A DNA stretch of 20,715 nt from an uncultured Paracoccus sp. (GTDB taxonomy: Bacteria; Pseudomonadota; Alphaproteobacteria; Rhodobacterales; Rhodobacteraceae). The notes under the pieces are model-generated. The model ran no database searches. It had not been told where the DNA came from and was given only the letters and a program-made list of their open reading frames with translations. Both the position numbers and the translations under genes were made by a program. Of the stretch, positions 14,095 through 20,715 are shown piece by piece. The stretch is from assembly GCF_946221145.1 (NCBI RefSeq), contig NZ_CAMIOH010000034.1:1-20715 (forward strand), in the 5' to 3' direction. How positions within the stretch are numbered: the first letter of the stretch is position 1; each line of letters starts with the position of its first letter.

Positions 14095-16365
14095 ATGCTT
14101 TCGCTCTACGGCAGCTTTACCGTCCCCGGCGTCCCGGACGTGGTCATCTATCGCGACGATGAAAACGCGCGGAAATTCTATATGGTCTTGGGCAAGCCGA
14201 AAATCCTGCGCAGCGATCCGCGCGACCCGGCCAGCCGCCCGATGATCGACCTGATCGCCTATACCCGCGACCATTCCCAGCCGATCCCCGCGACCGAGGA
14301 TGTCGAACGCGGCCTGTTGCAGATGACCGTGGGTCTGGAGATCAGCCAGGCCGACCAGAACCGGATCCGCGCCTTCCTGCGCCAGCGGCTGGGCGAGGAG
14401 CTGAACCGGGGTTTCCGCTTCCTGGGCATCCTGCTGCGGCCGGGCGAACCGGAACTGGGCTATGCGCCGCAATTCATCGGCGGCACCGCCACCGCCACCA
14501 CCTTCGGCGCCGATTTGCAGATCGCCGCCCAGGGCACCTGCCCGATCCTGGCCACCGGCATCAACAGCGCCAGTTTCTCGTATCAGCTGACGCAAAGCGG
14601 CGCGCGGCTGATCCGCCAGACGATGGAGGAAGGCGCCCTGCCGATCCAGGTCCGCTATGACAAGCTGATGATGATCGCGCGCATCCCCGCCGTCACCATC
14701 CGCATCCATGGCGAGCGGCGGGAATTCCTGGAGGAGGCGCGCCAGCGGGCCTTCATGCGCCGGTTCCTGACCATCAACGGCATCTTCGTGCACCGACTGG
14801 TCTGGTATGCCCCGCCGACGCTCTCCAGCTTCCGCGACACCCATCACAGCCTGACGATCGAGATCGACGACGGCGATTTCCGCGACGCCGACCCGTCCGA
14901 GGATCTGACCCAGGAACTGGAAAAGATGGCGCTGACCATCCTTCAGAACAACATCCTGCCCGGCTTTTTCGAAACCGCCATCCCGTCGCCGGATGAAGGC
15001 GACGCCGATAAGGGCCGCGGATACTGGTTCCGCGAAACCACCACCGATACCGGGGTGGTCGATGTGACCATCAGCCGCCGCGACGTGGTCCAGATCGAAC
15101 ACGGCGCCAACGCGATCCTGGGGACCGACCTGACCAAGGCCGAGGCCGCAGCCGCCATCCGCTATGCCAGCCTGTCCCAGCCCAACATCCCGGTCATGAC
15201 CCTGACCGTGGTCCCGAACATCAATTTCGAGGTCGATCCGATCCTGCTGGTCAGCGTCTTCATCGACTATGACGAATTCGACGACATCAAGAACAGCCGG
15301 GTCCGCGTGCAAAAGCAGATCCGGCTTGGCCGCAACGACGGGCCGCAGCAGTTCCGCTTTGACCTGGCGATGGGACCGGACCGGGCGGCCAAGGCCAACT
15401 ACCGTTACCGCACCGTGGTTCATTTCACCGGATCCATGGCGACCGTGGAACACCCGCCCGCCGGGAGCTGGAACGACGGCACCGGCGAAGTGCTGGTGAT
15501 CAGCTATGCCCAGCTGGGACAGGTCAAGGTGGACCTGCTGCTGGCACCGATGCCGCCCGAAGTGTCGTCGGTCGATGTGACGCTGACCTATCCCGATCCC
15601 ACGGCGCGCGGCGCGGTCAAGACCGTTACGCTGTCCCCCGCCAGCCCGACCGCAAGCTGGCTGGTATCGGTCCCGGCAGGCGGCGCGATCCAGTCCTATC
15701 GGGTAGAGCGCGTCTATCGGATGGCGGACGGATCGACCCTGACCCTGCCGCCCGAACAGAATGCGGCCGAATCGCTGACCATCACCAGCCCGTTTGAATC
15801 GCAGGTCACGACCACCTTTGCCGGGCGCGGCGATTTCGGCGCCGACGTGGCGATGATCATCGTCACCGCCACCTATGCCGATCCCGCCCATGATCTGGTC
15901 GAACGCACCACCTTCACGCTGGACGCCAGCACCCGCAACCATGACTGGACGGTGCGGCAGGTGGACAAGGACGCGACCCGCTTTGATTACCAGGTCAAGA
16001 TCCTGCGCATGGACGGGTCCGAAGCGACGACCGATCATTCCGCCACCCTGGGAGAGATCGTCACCGTCGGTCCCACCGGCGCCGGCGCGGTCGAGGTGGT
16101 GGTGGATACCGAAATGGTGGACTGGACCCGCTATGCCCGCGTGATGGTGACGCTGGAATACGAGGATCCGGCGCATGGCATTTCCCTGCGCAAGCCGCTG
16201 CTGTTCGCGGATAACGGCGAAAAGGTCCAGACCTGGTCCTGGCTGATCGCCGATCCGGCGCGGCGCGGCTTTCGCTATTCGGTGCGGCGGGTGGGCCGGG
16301 TGGCGGCGGACGACGTGATCGAACCGCCGGTCGATACCGACGATCCCTTCGTGGTCCTGCGGTAA
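14095..16365 (+). CDS. Operon paralogue 5: N-terminal family domain plus four repeats
   Basis: The 756-aa paralogue has unknown function. The N-terminal domain has VIYRDDENARKFYMVLGKP (17-35), the unit FSYQLTQSGARLIRQTME (161-178) with VRYDKLM (186-192), and an Arg-rich helix 207-223. A charged, not Gly/Ala-rich, linker lies at 290-315. Four well-kept repeats are anchored at Tyr392 (IDYDEFDD), Tyr499 (LTYPDPTA), Tyr594 (ATYADPAH) and Tyr689 (LEYEDPAH), spaced 107, 95 and 95; repeats 3 and 4 are the closest to a common consensus, each with a Trp and a Tyr pair downstream. The start has the family MLSL and AAGGA 10 bases upstream, 21 bases after the short paralogue. There is one cysteine and no signal peptide. 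Confidence 0.87.
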   Translation: MLSLYGSFTVPGVPDVVIYRDDENARKFYMVLGKPKILRSDPRDPASRPMIDLIAYTRDHSQPIPATEDVERGLLQMTVGLEISQADQNRIRAFLRQRLGEELNRGFRFLGILLRPGEPELGYAPQFIGGTATATTFGADLQIAAQGTCPILATGINSASFSYQLTQSGARLIRQTMEEGALPIQVRYDKLMMIARIPAVTIRIHGERREFLEEARQRAFMRRFLTINGIFVHRLVWYAPPTLSSFRDTHHSLTIEIDDGDFRDADPSEDLTQELEKMALTILQNNILPGFFETAIPSPDEGDADKGRGYWFRETTTDTGVVDVTISRRDVVQIEHGANAILGTDLTKAEAAAAIRYASLSQPNIPVMTLTVVPNINFEVDPILLVSVFIDYDEFDDIKNSRVRVQKQIRLGRNDGPQQFRFDLAMGPDRAAKANYRYRTVVHFTGSMATVEHPPAGSWNDGTGEVLVISYAQLGQVKVDLLLAPMPPEVSSVDVTLTYPDPTARGAVKTVTLSPASPTASWLVSVPAGGAIQSYRVERVYRMADGSTLTLPPEQNAAESLTITSPFESQVTTTFAGRGDFGADVAMIIVTATYADPAHDLVERTTFTLDASTRNHDWTVRQVDKDATRFDYQVKILRMDGSEATTDHSATLGEIVTVGPTGAGAVEVVVDTEMVDWTRYARVMVTLEYEDPAHGISLRKPLLFADNGEKVQTWSWLIADPARRGFRYSVRRVGRVAADDVIEPPVDTDDPFVVLR

Positions 16366-16370
16366 GGGGG
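16364..16370 (+). promoter_or_regulatory. Shine-Dalgarno overlapping the previous stop codon
   Basis: AAGGGGG starts within the TAA stop of paralogue 5 and ends 5 bases before ATG 16376, the third case of this arrangement in the operon. Confidence 0.6.
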
Positions 16371-16375
16371 CGGCC

Positions 16376-17254
16376 ATGGCAAAGGCATTGTTCAGCATCG
16401 CACAGGACACCGCCCGGCCGATCCAGGTGACCCATCGCCCCCGCCGCGCGGCGGCCGACATGGGCACCGTCATGCGCGCCATGCTGATGGCGACGCGGCC
16501 CGAACCGGTATTCCTGCCCGCAAACGACCCGGTCGGGGATGGCCGCGCCTATCCCGCCGTGGATGGGACGCAGTTTGCCCGCCAGACCCTGTCGCTGGCG
16601 CAGCGTGGCGGCAATTTCCCCGGTCCCGATGTGGCCTTCCTAAAGGAAATCGACGGATCGGTTTTCCTGCATGTCGGTCTGCACGAAGGCCTGCCCGGCG
16701 GGGTGCCGGACGGAACCCTGCCGCTGGGCGTCCCGTCCGGCCCGATGCGCCTGACCTGGGCGGGCGGCGAATTCGTGCTGCCCGAACCCACGCCCATCGA
16801 GGATGACGAAGGCAGCGGCGGGCTGCGCATCCTGGCCCCGCTGGCCCCCGACCAGGTGGCGATGCTGGTCCAGGCCATGACCGACCCGGCGGCGGGCTGC
16901 GCCCTGGTGGCGACCTATGCGGCGTCCTATCGGATCAGCGAGGAAATCGCGGTCATCGTCGTGCCGGTCGGTCCGCCGGTCATACTGGACCCGCCGCCGC
17001 CGCCCGAGGAGCCTGTCGAACGCCCCGCCGTCCGCATGTGCCCCGCCCTCCGCATGAAGTTCCGGTCACCATCCCGCCCGACATCTTCCGCAGGCCACAG
17101 ACGATCCTGCATATGCAGGTCCAACCGCCGGGAGTCCGCATGTCGCTGGCGACCATCCTGGCCGACGCGGCACAGCCCCAGGCGGCCCAGCCTGACGCCG
17201 CCCAGCCTGTCTCGGGCGGAACGGGCGGCGCGCGCAGCATCAACCCGGCGCTGA
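16376..17254 (+). CDS. Divergent operon protein, N-terminal part (apparent frameshift near 17030)
   Basis: The open frame gives 292 aa, but only about the first 218 look like real protein. ILAPLAPDQVAMLVQAMTD followed by ALVATYAASYRI resembles the strand-helix-strand unit of the paralogues. After a proline tract (DPPPPPEEPVERPA) the frame turns into Arg/Ser/Cys-rich residues typical of out-of-frame reading, while the -1 frame downstream opens into the next feature. Joining the two with one restored base gives about 779 aa, the size of the full paralogues. The ATG at 16376 has AAGGGGG upstream and starts 10 bases after paralogue 5. If the shift is real, this gene makes a shortened protein with an aberrant tail. 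Function is unknown. Confidence 0.65.
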   Translation: MAKALFSIAQDTARPIQVTHRPRRAAADMGTVMRAMLMATRPEPVFLPANDPVGDGRAYPAVDGTQFARQTLSLAQRGGNFPGPDVAFLKEIDGSVFLHVGLHEGLPGGVPDGTLPLGVPSGPMRLTWAGGEFVLPEPTPIEDDEGSGGLRILAPLAPDQVAMLVQAMTDPAAGCALVATYAASYRISEEIAVIVVPVGPPVILDPPPPPEEPVERPAVRMCPALRMKFRSPSRPTSSAGHRRSCICRSNRRESACRWRPSWPTRHSPRRPSLTPPSLSRAERAARAASTRR

Positions 17255-18714
17255 TCGCCAGGGGTGCGCTGATTTCGCCCCAGTTGGTGACCCGCTGGAA
17301 GGATTTGCAGATCATCGACATCCCCCGTGGCTCCAGGCAGACCACCCGGCAGGAGCGCAGCGTCTCGACCACATTCACGCGGCGGGTGCCGTTCTTCTTC
17401 GACCGGACGCTGGATCAGAACCTGGGGGTGTTCCGGGCGATCTCGGGCGCGGCGGTGCTGCCCAGCGACTGGCAGGACAGCGAATGGGGCACGCTGTGCC
17501 CGGCGGAATTCGTCAACACCGTCTATCTGATCCCGCATGAATTCCGGCTGGCCTATGACGCCGCGCGCGGGCTGCCGCATATGCTACCGGTCCAATACAA
17601 CGCCCCCGACGGCAGCCGCCGGTTGCGGGTGATGCTGCGGACCGAACCCTGGTACGATCCGGCCCGTGTCGCCGGGTTGCAGGCCGCCCTGTCGCGCCAG
17701 AGCGGCGGCATCTATCTGCATCCGCAGGTCATCGCCGGGGGCGTGACGGGCGCGCGGCTGACCCTGCGCACCATCTTTCCCGAGGACATCGCCGTGGCCG
17801 AGGATGCCGAAGCGGACGGCGTTGCCATCGACCTGGCCTCGCCCTTCGATCTGACGCTGGATGTCAGCGAGGAATATTACACCTTGCTGGCCACCATCCT
17901 GACCGGAACGGTCGGCCTGACCGGCACCGTCGAGGTGACGCTGGCCCCCACCGGCAACAACGGCGCGCCCGCGCCGGTGCGCCGGGTGCCGCTGGTCCTG
18001 ACCTTCCAGCGGCTGGGCGCGCTGCCGCTGACGGAATTCGTGGCGACCGCGACGATCAATCCAGACCGCGTGGACATCACCAACCGCGCCGCCCAGCCCG
18101 TGACCGTCGCCGGGGCCGAGGCCTCGCTGCTGCTGCTGGACGAAAACGCCCTGCTGCCCGCAGCCGTGCTGGCCGCCCGCCCGGCCCAGCCGTTCCCGCT
18201 GACCATCGACGCGGGCGGCAGCGCGACCCTGACCTTTACCCCGGTGGCCGCGCCGGAAGGATCGGTCTGGAACACCGTCGTCCCGGTCCTGACCGGCGTC
18301 ACCGCCGCCGTCGATCCCGACGCGGCGCTGCGGGCCATCCACGCGCTTGCGCCGCCGGGCACGGCGGGCTGGCGGCTGCGGATCCTGTCGCCGCAACTGA
18401 CCCAGGCCGCCGCCGCGCCCGGACCCGACCAGATGATCGCGGTCGAGGTCCGCATGACCCGCGACGGCGCGGCCCCGGTGCAGGCCACGCTGATGGCGCA
18501 AGAGCCCGAGCGGACCGTCACCTTCCCGCGCAATCTTGACGACCTGATCCCGGCCGGAACCAACGGCGGCACGGCGGGGGATGGCTTCCTGCGCCTGTCG
18601 GTGACGGCACGCGGCGTCTGGCCCGGCGGCTTTGGCGGGTGGAGCGTTCCCGTCGATCATGTCGGCGACACGCTGTTCGTGTTCGTGCCGCCGCTGGACG
18701 GGGGGACAGGATGA
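17038..18714 (+). CDS. Divergent operon protein, C-terminal part (probably continuous with the preceding frame)
   Basis: The open frame (558 aa from GTG 17038) is probably the remainder of the gene starting at 16376. Read alone, ATG 17140 with GGGAG 5 bases upstream is the best independent start (524 aa). An AQP-rich stretch lies at 44-57. TVYLIPHEFRLAYDAARGLP (161-180) resembles the FYYLP opening of the paralogues, and LDVSEEYYTLLATILTG (274-290) with GTVEVTL (296-302) resembles their strand-helix-strand unit. Residues about 335-405 (VDITNRAAQPVTV, then IDAGGSATLTF) look like an Ig-type beta-sandwich. The YxD-anchored repeats of the full paralogues are not evident. There is no signal peptide. 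It overlaps the next gene by ATGA. Function is unknown. Confidence 0.7.
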   Translation: MPRPPHEVPVTIPPDIFRRPQTILHMQVQPPGVRMSLATILADAAQPQAAQPDAAQPVSGGTGGARSINPALIARGALISPQLVTRWKDLQIIDIPRGSRQTTRQERSVSTTFTRRVPFFFDRTLDQNLGVFRAISGAAVLPSDWQDSEWGTLCPAEFVNTVYLIPHEFRLAYDAARGLPHMLPVQYNAPDGSRRLRVMLRTEPWYDPARVAGLQAALSRQSGGIYLHPQVIAGGVTGARLTLRTIFPEDIAVAEDAEADGVAIDLASPFDLTLDVSEEYYTLLATILTGTVGLTGTVEVTLAPTGNNGAPAPVRRVPLVLTFQRLGALPLTEFVATATINPDRVDITNRAAQPVTVAGAEASLLLLDENALLPAAVLAARPAQPFPLTIDAGGSATLTFTPVAAPEGSVWNTVVPVLTGVTAAVDPDAALRAIHALAPPGTAGWRLRILSPQLTQAAAAPGPDQMIAVEVRMTRDGAAPVQATLMAQEPERTVTFPRNLDDLIPAGTNGGTAGDGFLRLSVTARGVWPGGFGGWSVPVDHVGDTLFVFVPPLDGGTG

Positions 18715-20715
18715 CACGACCCGATGCCCTGGACCCCCTGGCCGCGACCGCCCGCCGCCTGATGGCGATACAGGGACCGGACGGGCTGTGGGGCGGGTTC
18801 CGCCTGCATCCGGGCGAAAGCCGCGACTGGATGGGCGCCGTGGCGGCCCTGGCCCTGGCCGAGGCTGCCGCATCGGGCCGCCTGCCCCCCGCCCTGGCCG
18901 CGGCGGCGAGGGCACGCGCCGAACGCGCCGCCGATGCCTTGCAGGCTCGTGAACGCCCCGGCGGCGGCTGGGGTTACAACGCGACCGTGCCCCCCGACAG
19001 CGACAGCACCGCCGCCGTTCTGCGGCTGTTGGCGACGCTTGGCCGGGAGGCATCGGCATCCGCTGCGTTCCTGGCGGCGCAGGGCAATCCGGTTGACGGC
19101 TGGGCGACCTATGGCCCGATGCGGGTCTGGGACCGCTGGTCCCTGCCCTGCCCCGAGGTTGACGCCGCCTCCGCCCTGGCGCTGTCTGCCCTGGGCGCCC
19201 TGGACCGCGCCGATCTGGTGGCGCTGTGGCACAAGCGCCTGGCCCTGGCCCAGGACGATGCCGGTCACTGGCAGGCCTATTGGTGGCCCGGTCCCGGAAT
19301 CGCCACCCTGGCCGCGATCGAAGTCTGGATCGCCGCCGGCCGCCCCGATCCGCGCCCGCGCCTGCCCGATCCCGCCGCGCCCGCGATATCGGCCCTGGAT
19401 GCCGTGACCCTGGCGCAGGCGCGTGGGCTGCTGGATCCGGCGCAGGGCCGACGTGCCCTGGCTGACGCCTGCGCGCGGATGGAGCGGCCCGGCCGCTGGC
19501 CCGCCGATGCGGTACTGCTGGCGCCGTCCCGCCATCCCGCATCCCCGCCGGGCAGGTCCAGCCTGGAAGGGCGCGGCGTGATGACCACCGCCGCCGCCCT
19601 GCGCGCCCTTGCGGCGCTGCGCTGCCCGCCGGCCCGCCCCGCCAGTCGCGCTGTGCCTCCGGTGGCGCAGGATCTGGCATCGCTGGCCTGCGCGATGGGC
19701 CTGTCGCCGCAGACCGCGCGGCTGGCACAGCGGGCGGGGCAGGCGCTGCTGGATCCGCTGCTGCGCGCGCCGCTGCCCTGGCCGAACAGGGCGGTCTCCA
19801 GCCTTGCGCGCGGCTGGCCGGTCGAGTTTTCCGCGACCCTGGATCCCGACCACCGGCCCGCGCTGCGGCTGGCCTGCGACCTGGGCGATCCGCGCCTGTC
19901 GCCCGCCGCACGGGCGCGGATGGCGCGCGGATCGCTGACACAGGCGGCACAGGTGCTGGGGATGGACCCCCAGCCCTTGCAAGCAGGTCTGGCGCCGCTG
20001 ATCGCCCAGGCCCGCCACGCCGATCCGGGGGAACGGTTCCTGATCTGGGGCGGGCTGGACCTGACGGACGGGCCGCATCGCCCGCAGCCGATCCTGAAAG
20101 CCTATGCCAATCTGGCCCTGGCCGGTCCCGATCCGGACGACCGGCTGGCGTTTGCCGCCCGGATCATCGCGGCGGCGGGCGGCGCGGCCATCGGCCCCGA
20201 CCTGCTGGCGCTGAACGCGGCCCTGTGGGCGGGCCAGCCGCAGCAGATGGGGCTGGCGCTGACGGCGCGGGGGCTGGCCGGGGCCAAGGTCTATTGGGAA
20301 CTGCCGGGCCATGACCCGGCGGCGGTCGCGCGGCTGGGTGCGGCCCTGGGCCTGGACCTGCCCCCCGGTTTCACCCCCGAAATCCCCGGCATCGCCAGCC
20401 CGGCGGCGGCGTTGCGCGGGTTGTCGGGGCTGGCGATCCATGCCGATCCGGTCCGGGGCGTGGTTCCCGAACTGACGCTGGCAACCCAGGCCGCGCAGGG
20501 CGTCACCTGGCGGTCCGCGCATGAAGCCGCCGCCGTTGCCGCCTGGGCGGAAACGCTTGGCCTCTCTGCCAGGCCCGCCCTAGCGCTGATGGCCGCGCTG
20601 CGGCACGAGGGCGAGGCCCCGCGCAGCCTGCATACGCTGACCCTGCGCCGGGACGGCAGCCTGCGGGCGGCGGTCTATCTGCACGCCGATGGCTGGCTGG
20701 GGCGCCGGTTGACCC
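18711..20715 (+). CDS. Terpene-cyclase-like alpha-toroid fused to DMATS/ABBA-like prenyltransferase domain (3' end outside window)
   Basis: At least 668 aa; the frame is open at the right edge. Residues 1 to about 330 carry prenyltransferase/squalene-cyclase repeats: QGPDGLWGGF (21-30), GGGWGYN (84-90), DSDST (96-100, where squalene-hopene cyclases have DxDDT, so the final acid is missing), DGWATYG and HWQAYWWPG. From about 340 the pattern fits DMATS-type ABBA aromatic prenyltransferases: PVEFS with Glu372 (the indole-binding Glu position), Arg386, LKAYANL with Lys463/Tyr465, AKVYW with Lys526/Tyr528 and AAVYLH with Tyr656. This implies transfer of a prenyl group from a diphosphate to an acceptor; substrate is unknown. 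The toroid is moderately sure, the DMATS call an inference from motif order. The start overlaps the previous stop (ATGA) and no signal peptide is seen. Confidence 0.75.
   Translation, partial: MTRPDALDPLAATARRLMAIQGPDGLWGGFRLHPGESRDWMGAVAALALAEAAASGRLPPALAAAARARAERAADALQARERPGGGWGYNATVPPDSDSTAAVLRLLATLGREASASAAFLAAQGNPVDGWATYGPMRVWDRWSLPCPEVDAASALALSALGALDRADLVALWHKRLALAQDDAGHWQAYWWPGPGIATLAAIEVWIAAGRPDPRPRLPDPAAPAISALDAVTLAQARGLLDPAQGRRALADACARMERPGRWPADAVLLAPSRHPASPPGRSSLEGRGVMTTAAALRALAALRCPPARPASRAVPPVAQDLASLACAMGLSPQTARLAQRAGQALLDPLLRAPLPWPNRAVSSLARGWPVEFSATLDPDHRPALRLACDLGDPRLSPAARARMARGSLTQAAQVLGMDPQPLQAGLAPLIAQARHADPGERFLIWGGLDLTDGPHRPQPILKAYANLALAGPDPDDRLAFAARIIAAAGGAAIGPDLLALNAALWAGQPQQMGLALTARGLAGAKVYWELPGHDPAAVARLGAALGLDLPPGFTPEIPGIASPAAALRGLSGLAIHADPVRGVVPELTLATQAAQGVTWRSAHEAAAVAAWAETLGLSARPALALMAALRHEGEAPRSLHTLTLRRDGSLRAAVYLHADGWLGRRLT

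Noticed and set aside
17170..17211. Short tandem repeat encoding AQP units.
   Set aside because: The copies are few and imperfect and encode a low-complexity linker; no separate repeat element is implied.
2395..18714. Contractile injection system or phage tail cluster, suggested by several large beta-rich proteins and an effector-like phospholipase.
   Set aside because: No sheath, tube, baseplate, spike or AAA+ ATPase gene is recognisable here; genes beyond the right edge could change this.

Overview
The window is high-GC DNA with strongly G/C-ending codons. A stand-alone FMN-type (type II) isopentenyl-diphosphate isomerase, a YflT-like general stress protein and candidate EcfG, FNR and CtrA sites suggest an alphaproteobacterium, most likely a Paracoccus-like member of the Rhodobacterales. 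The organism call is inference; no rRNA or marker gene is present.

Left part (1-2394). The type II IDI gene (113-1174, +) converges on a general-stress-protein gene (1211-1915, -), with a GC-rich hairpin between them. The next 479 bases carry no gene. They include a candidate EcfG promoter for the stress gene and a sharply AT-rich block (13 G/C in 60 bases at 2221-2280). That block and its edge hold a 9/10 FNR-type box, a perfect DnaA-box 9-mer, a CtrA half-site and two overlapping perfect inverted repeats.

Main part (2395 to the right edge, beyond 20715). This is one tightly packed + strand operon of nine or ten genes; gaps are 10-21 bases or 4-base ATGA overlaps. Five genes (starting at 2395, 4649, 6950, 9332, 14095) encode 745-816 aa paralogues that I cannot assign to a named family. 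Each has a shared N-terminal domain of about 340-400 aa followed by four roughly 100-aa beta-sandwich-like repeats. A sixth, short gene (13396) keeps only the N-terminal domain. A seventh, divergent member (16376-18714) is split by an apparent one-base frameshift near 17030. A phospholipase D superfamily enzyme (11798) sits in the middle. The last gene (18711, cut by the window edge) appears to fuse a terpene-cyclase-like alpha-toroid to a DMATS/ABBA-like aromatic prenyltransferase domain.

How the parts may work together is inference. None of the operon's gene starts shows a signal peptide or membrane helix, so the products are probably cytoplasmic or exported by a non-classical route. Co-translation of several homologous beta-rich proteins suggests a hetero-oligomeric assembly. 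The phospholipase D and the toroid-prenyltransferase would be its lipid- or isoprenoid-active enzymes. No transposase, phage hallmark, CRISPR array, tRNA or rRNA was seen.
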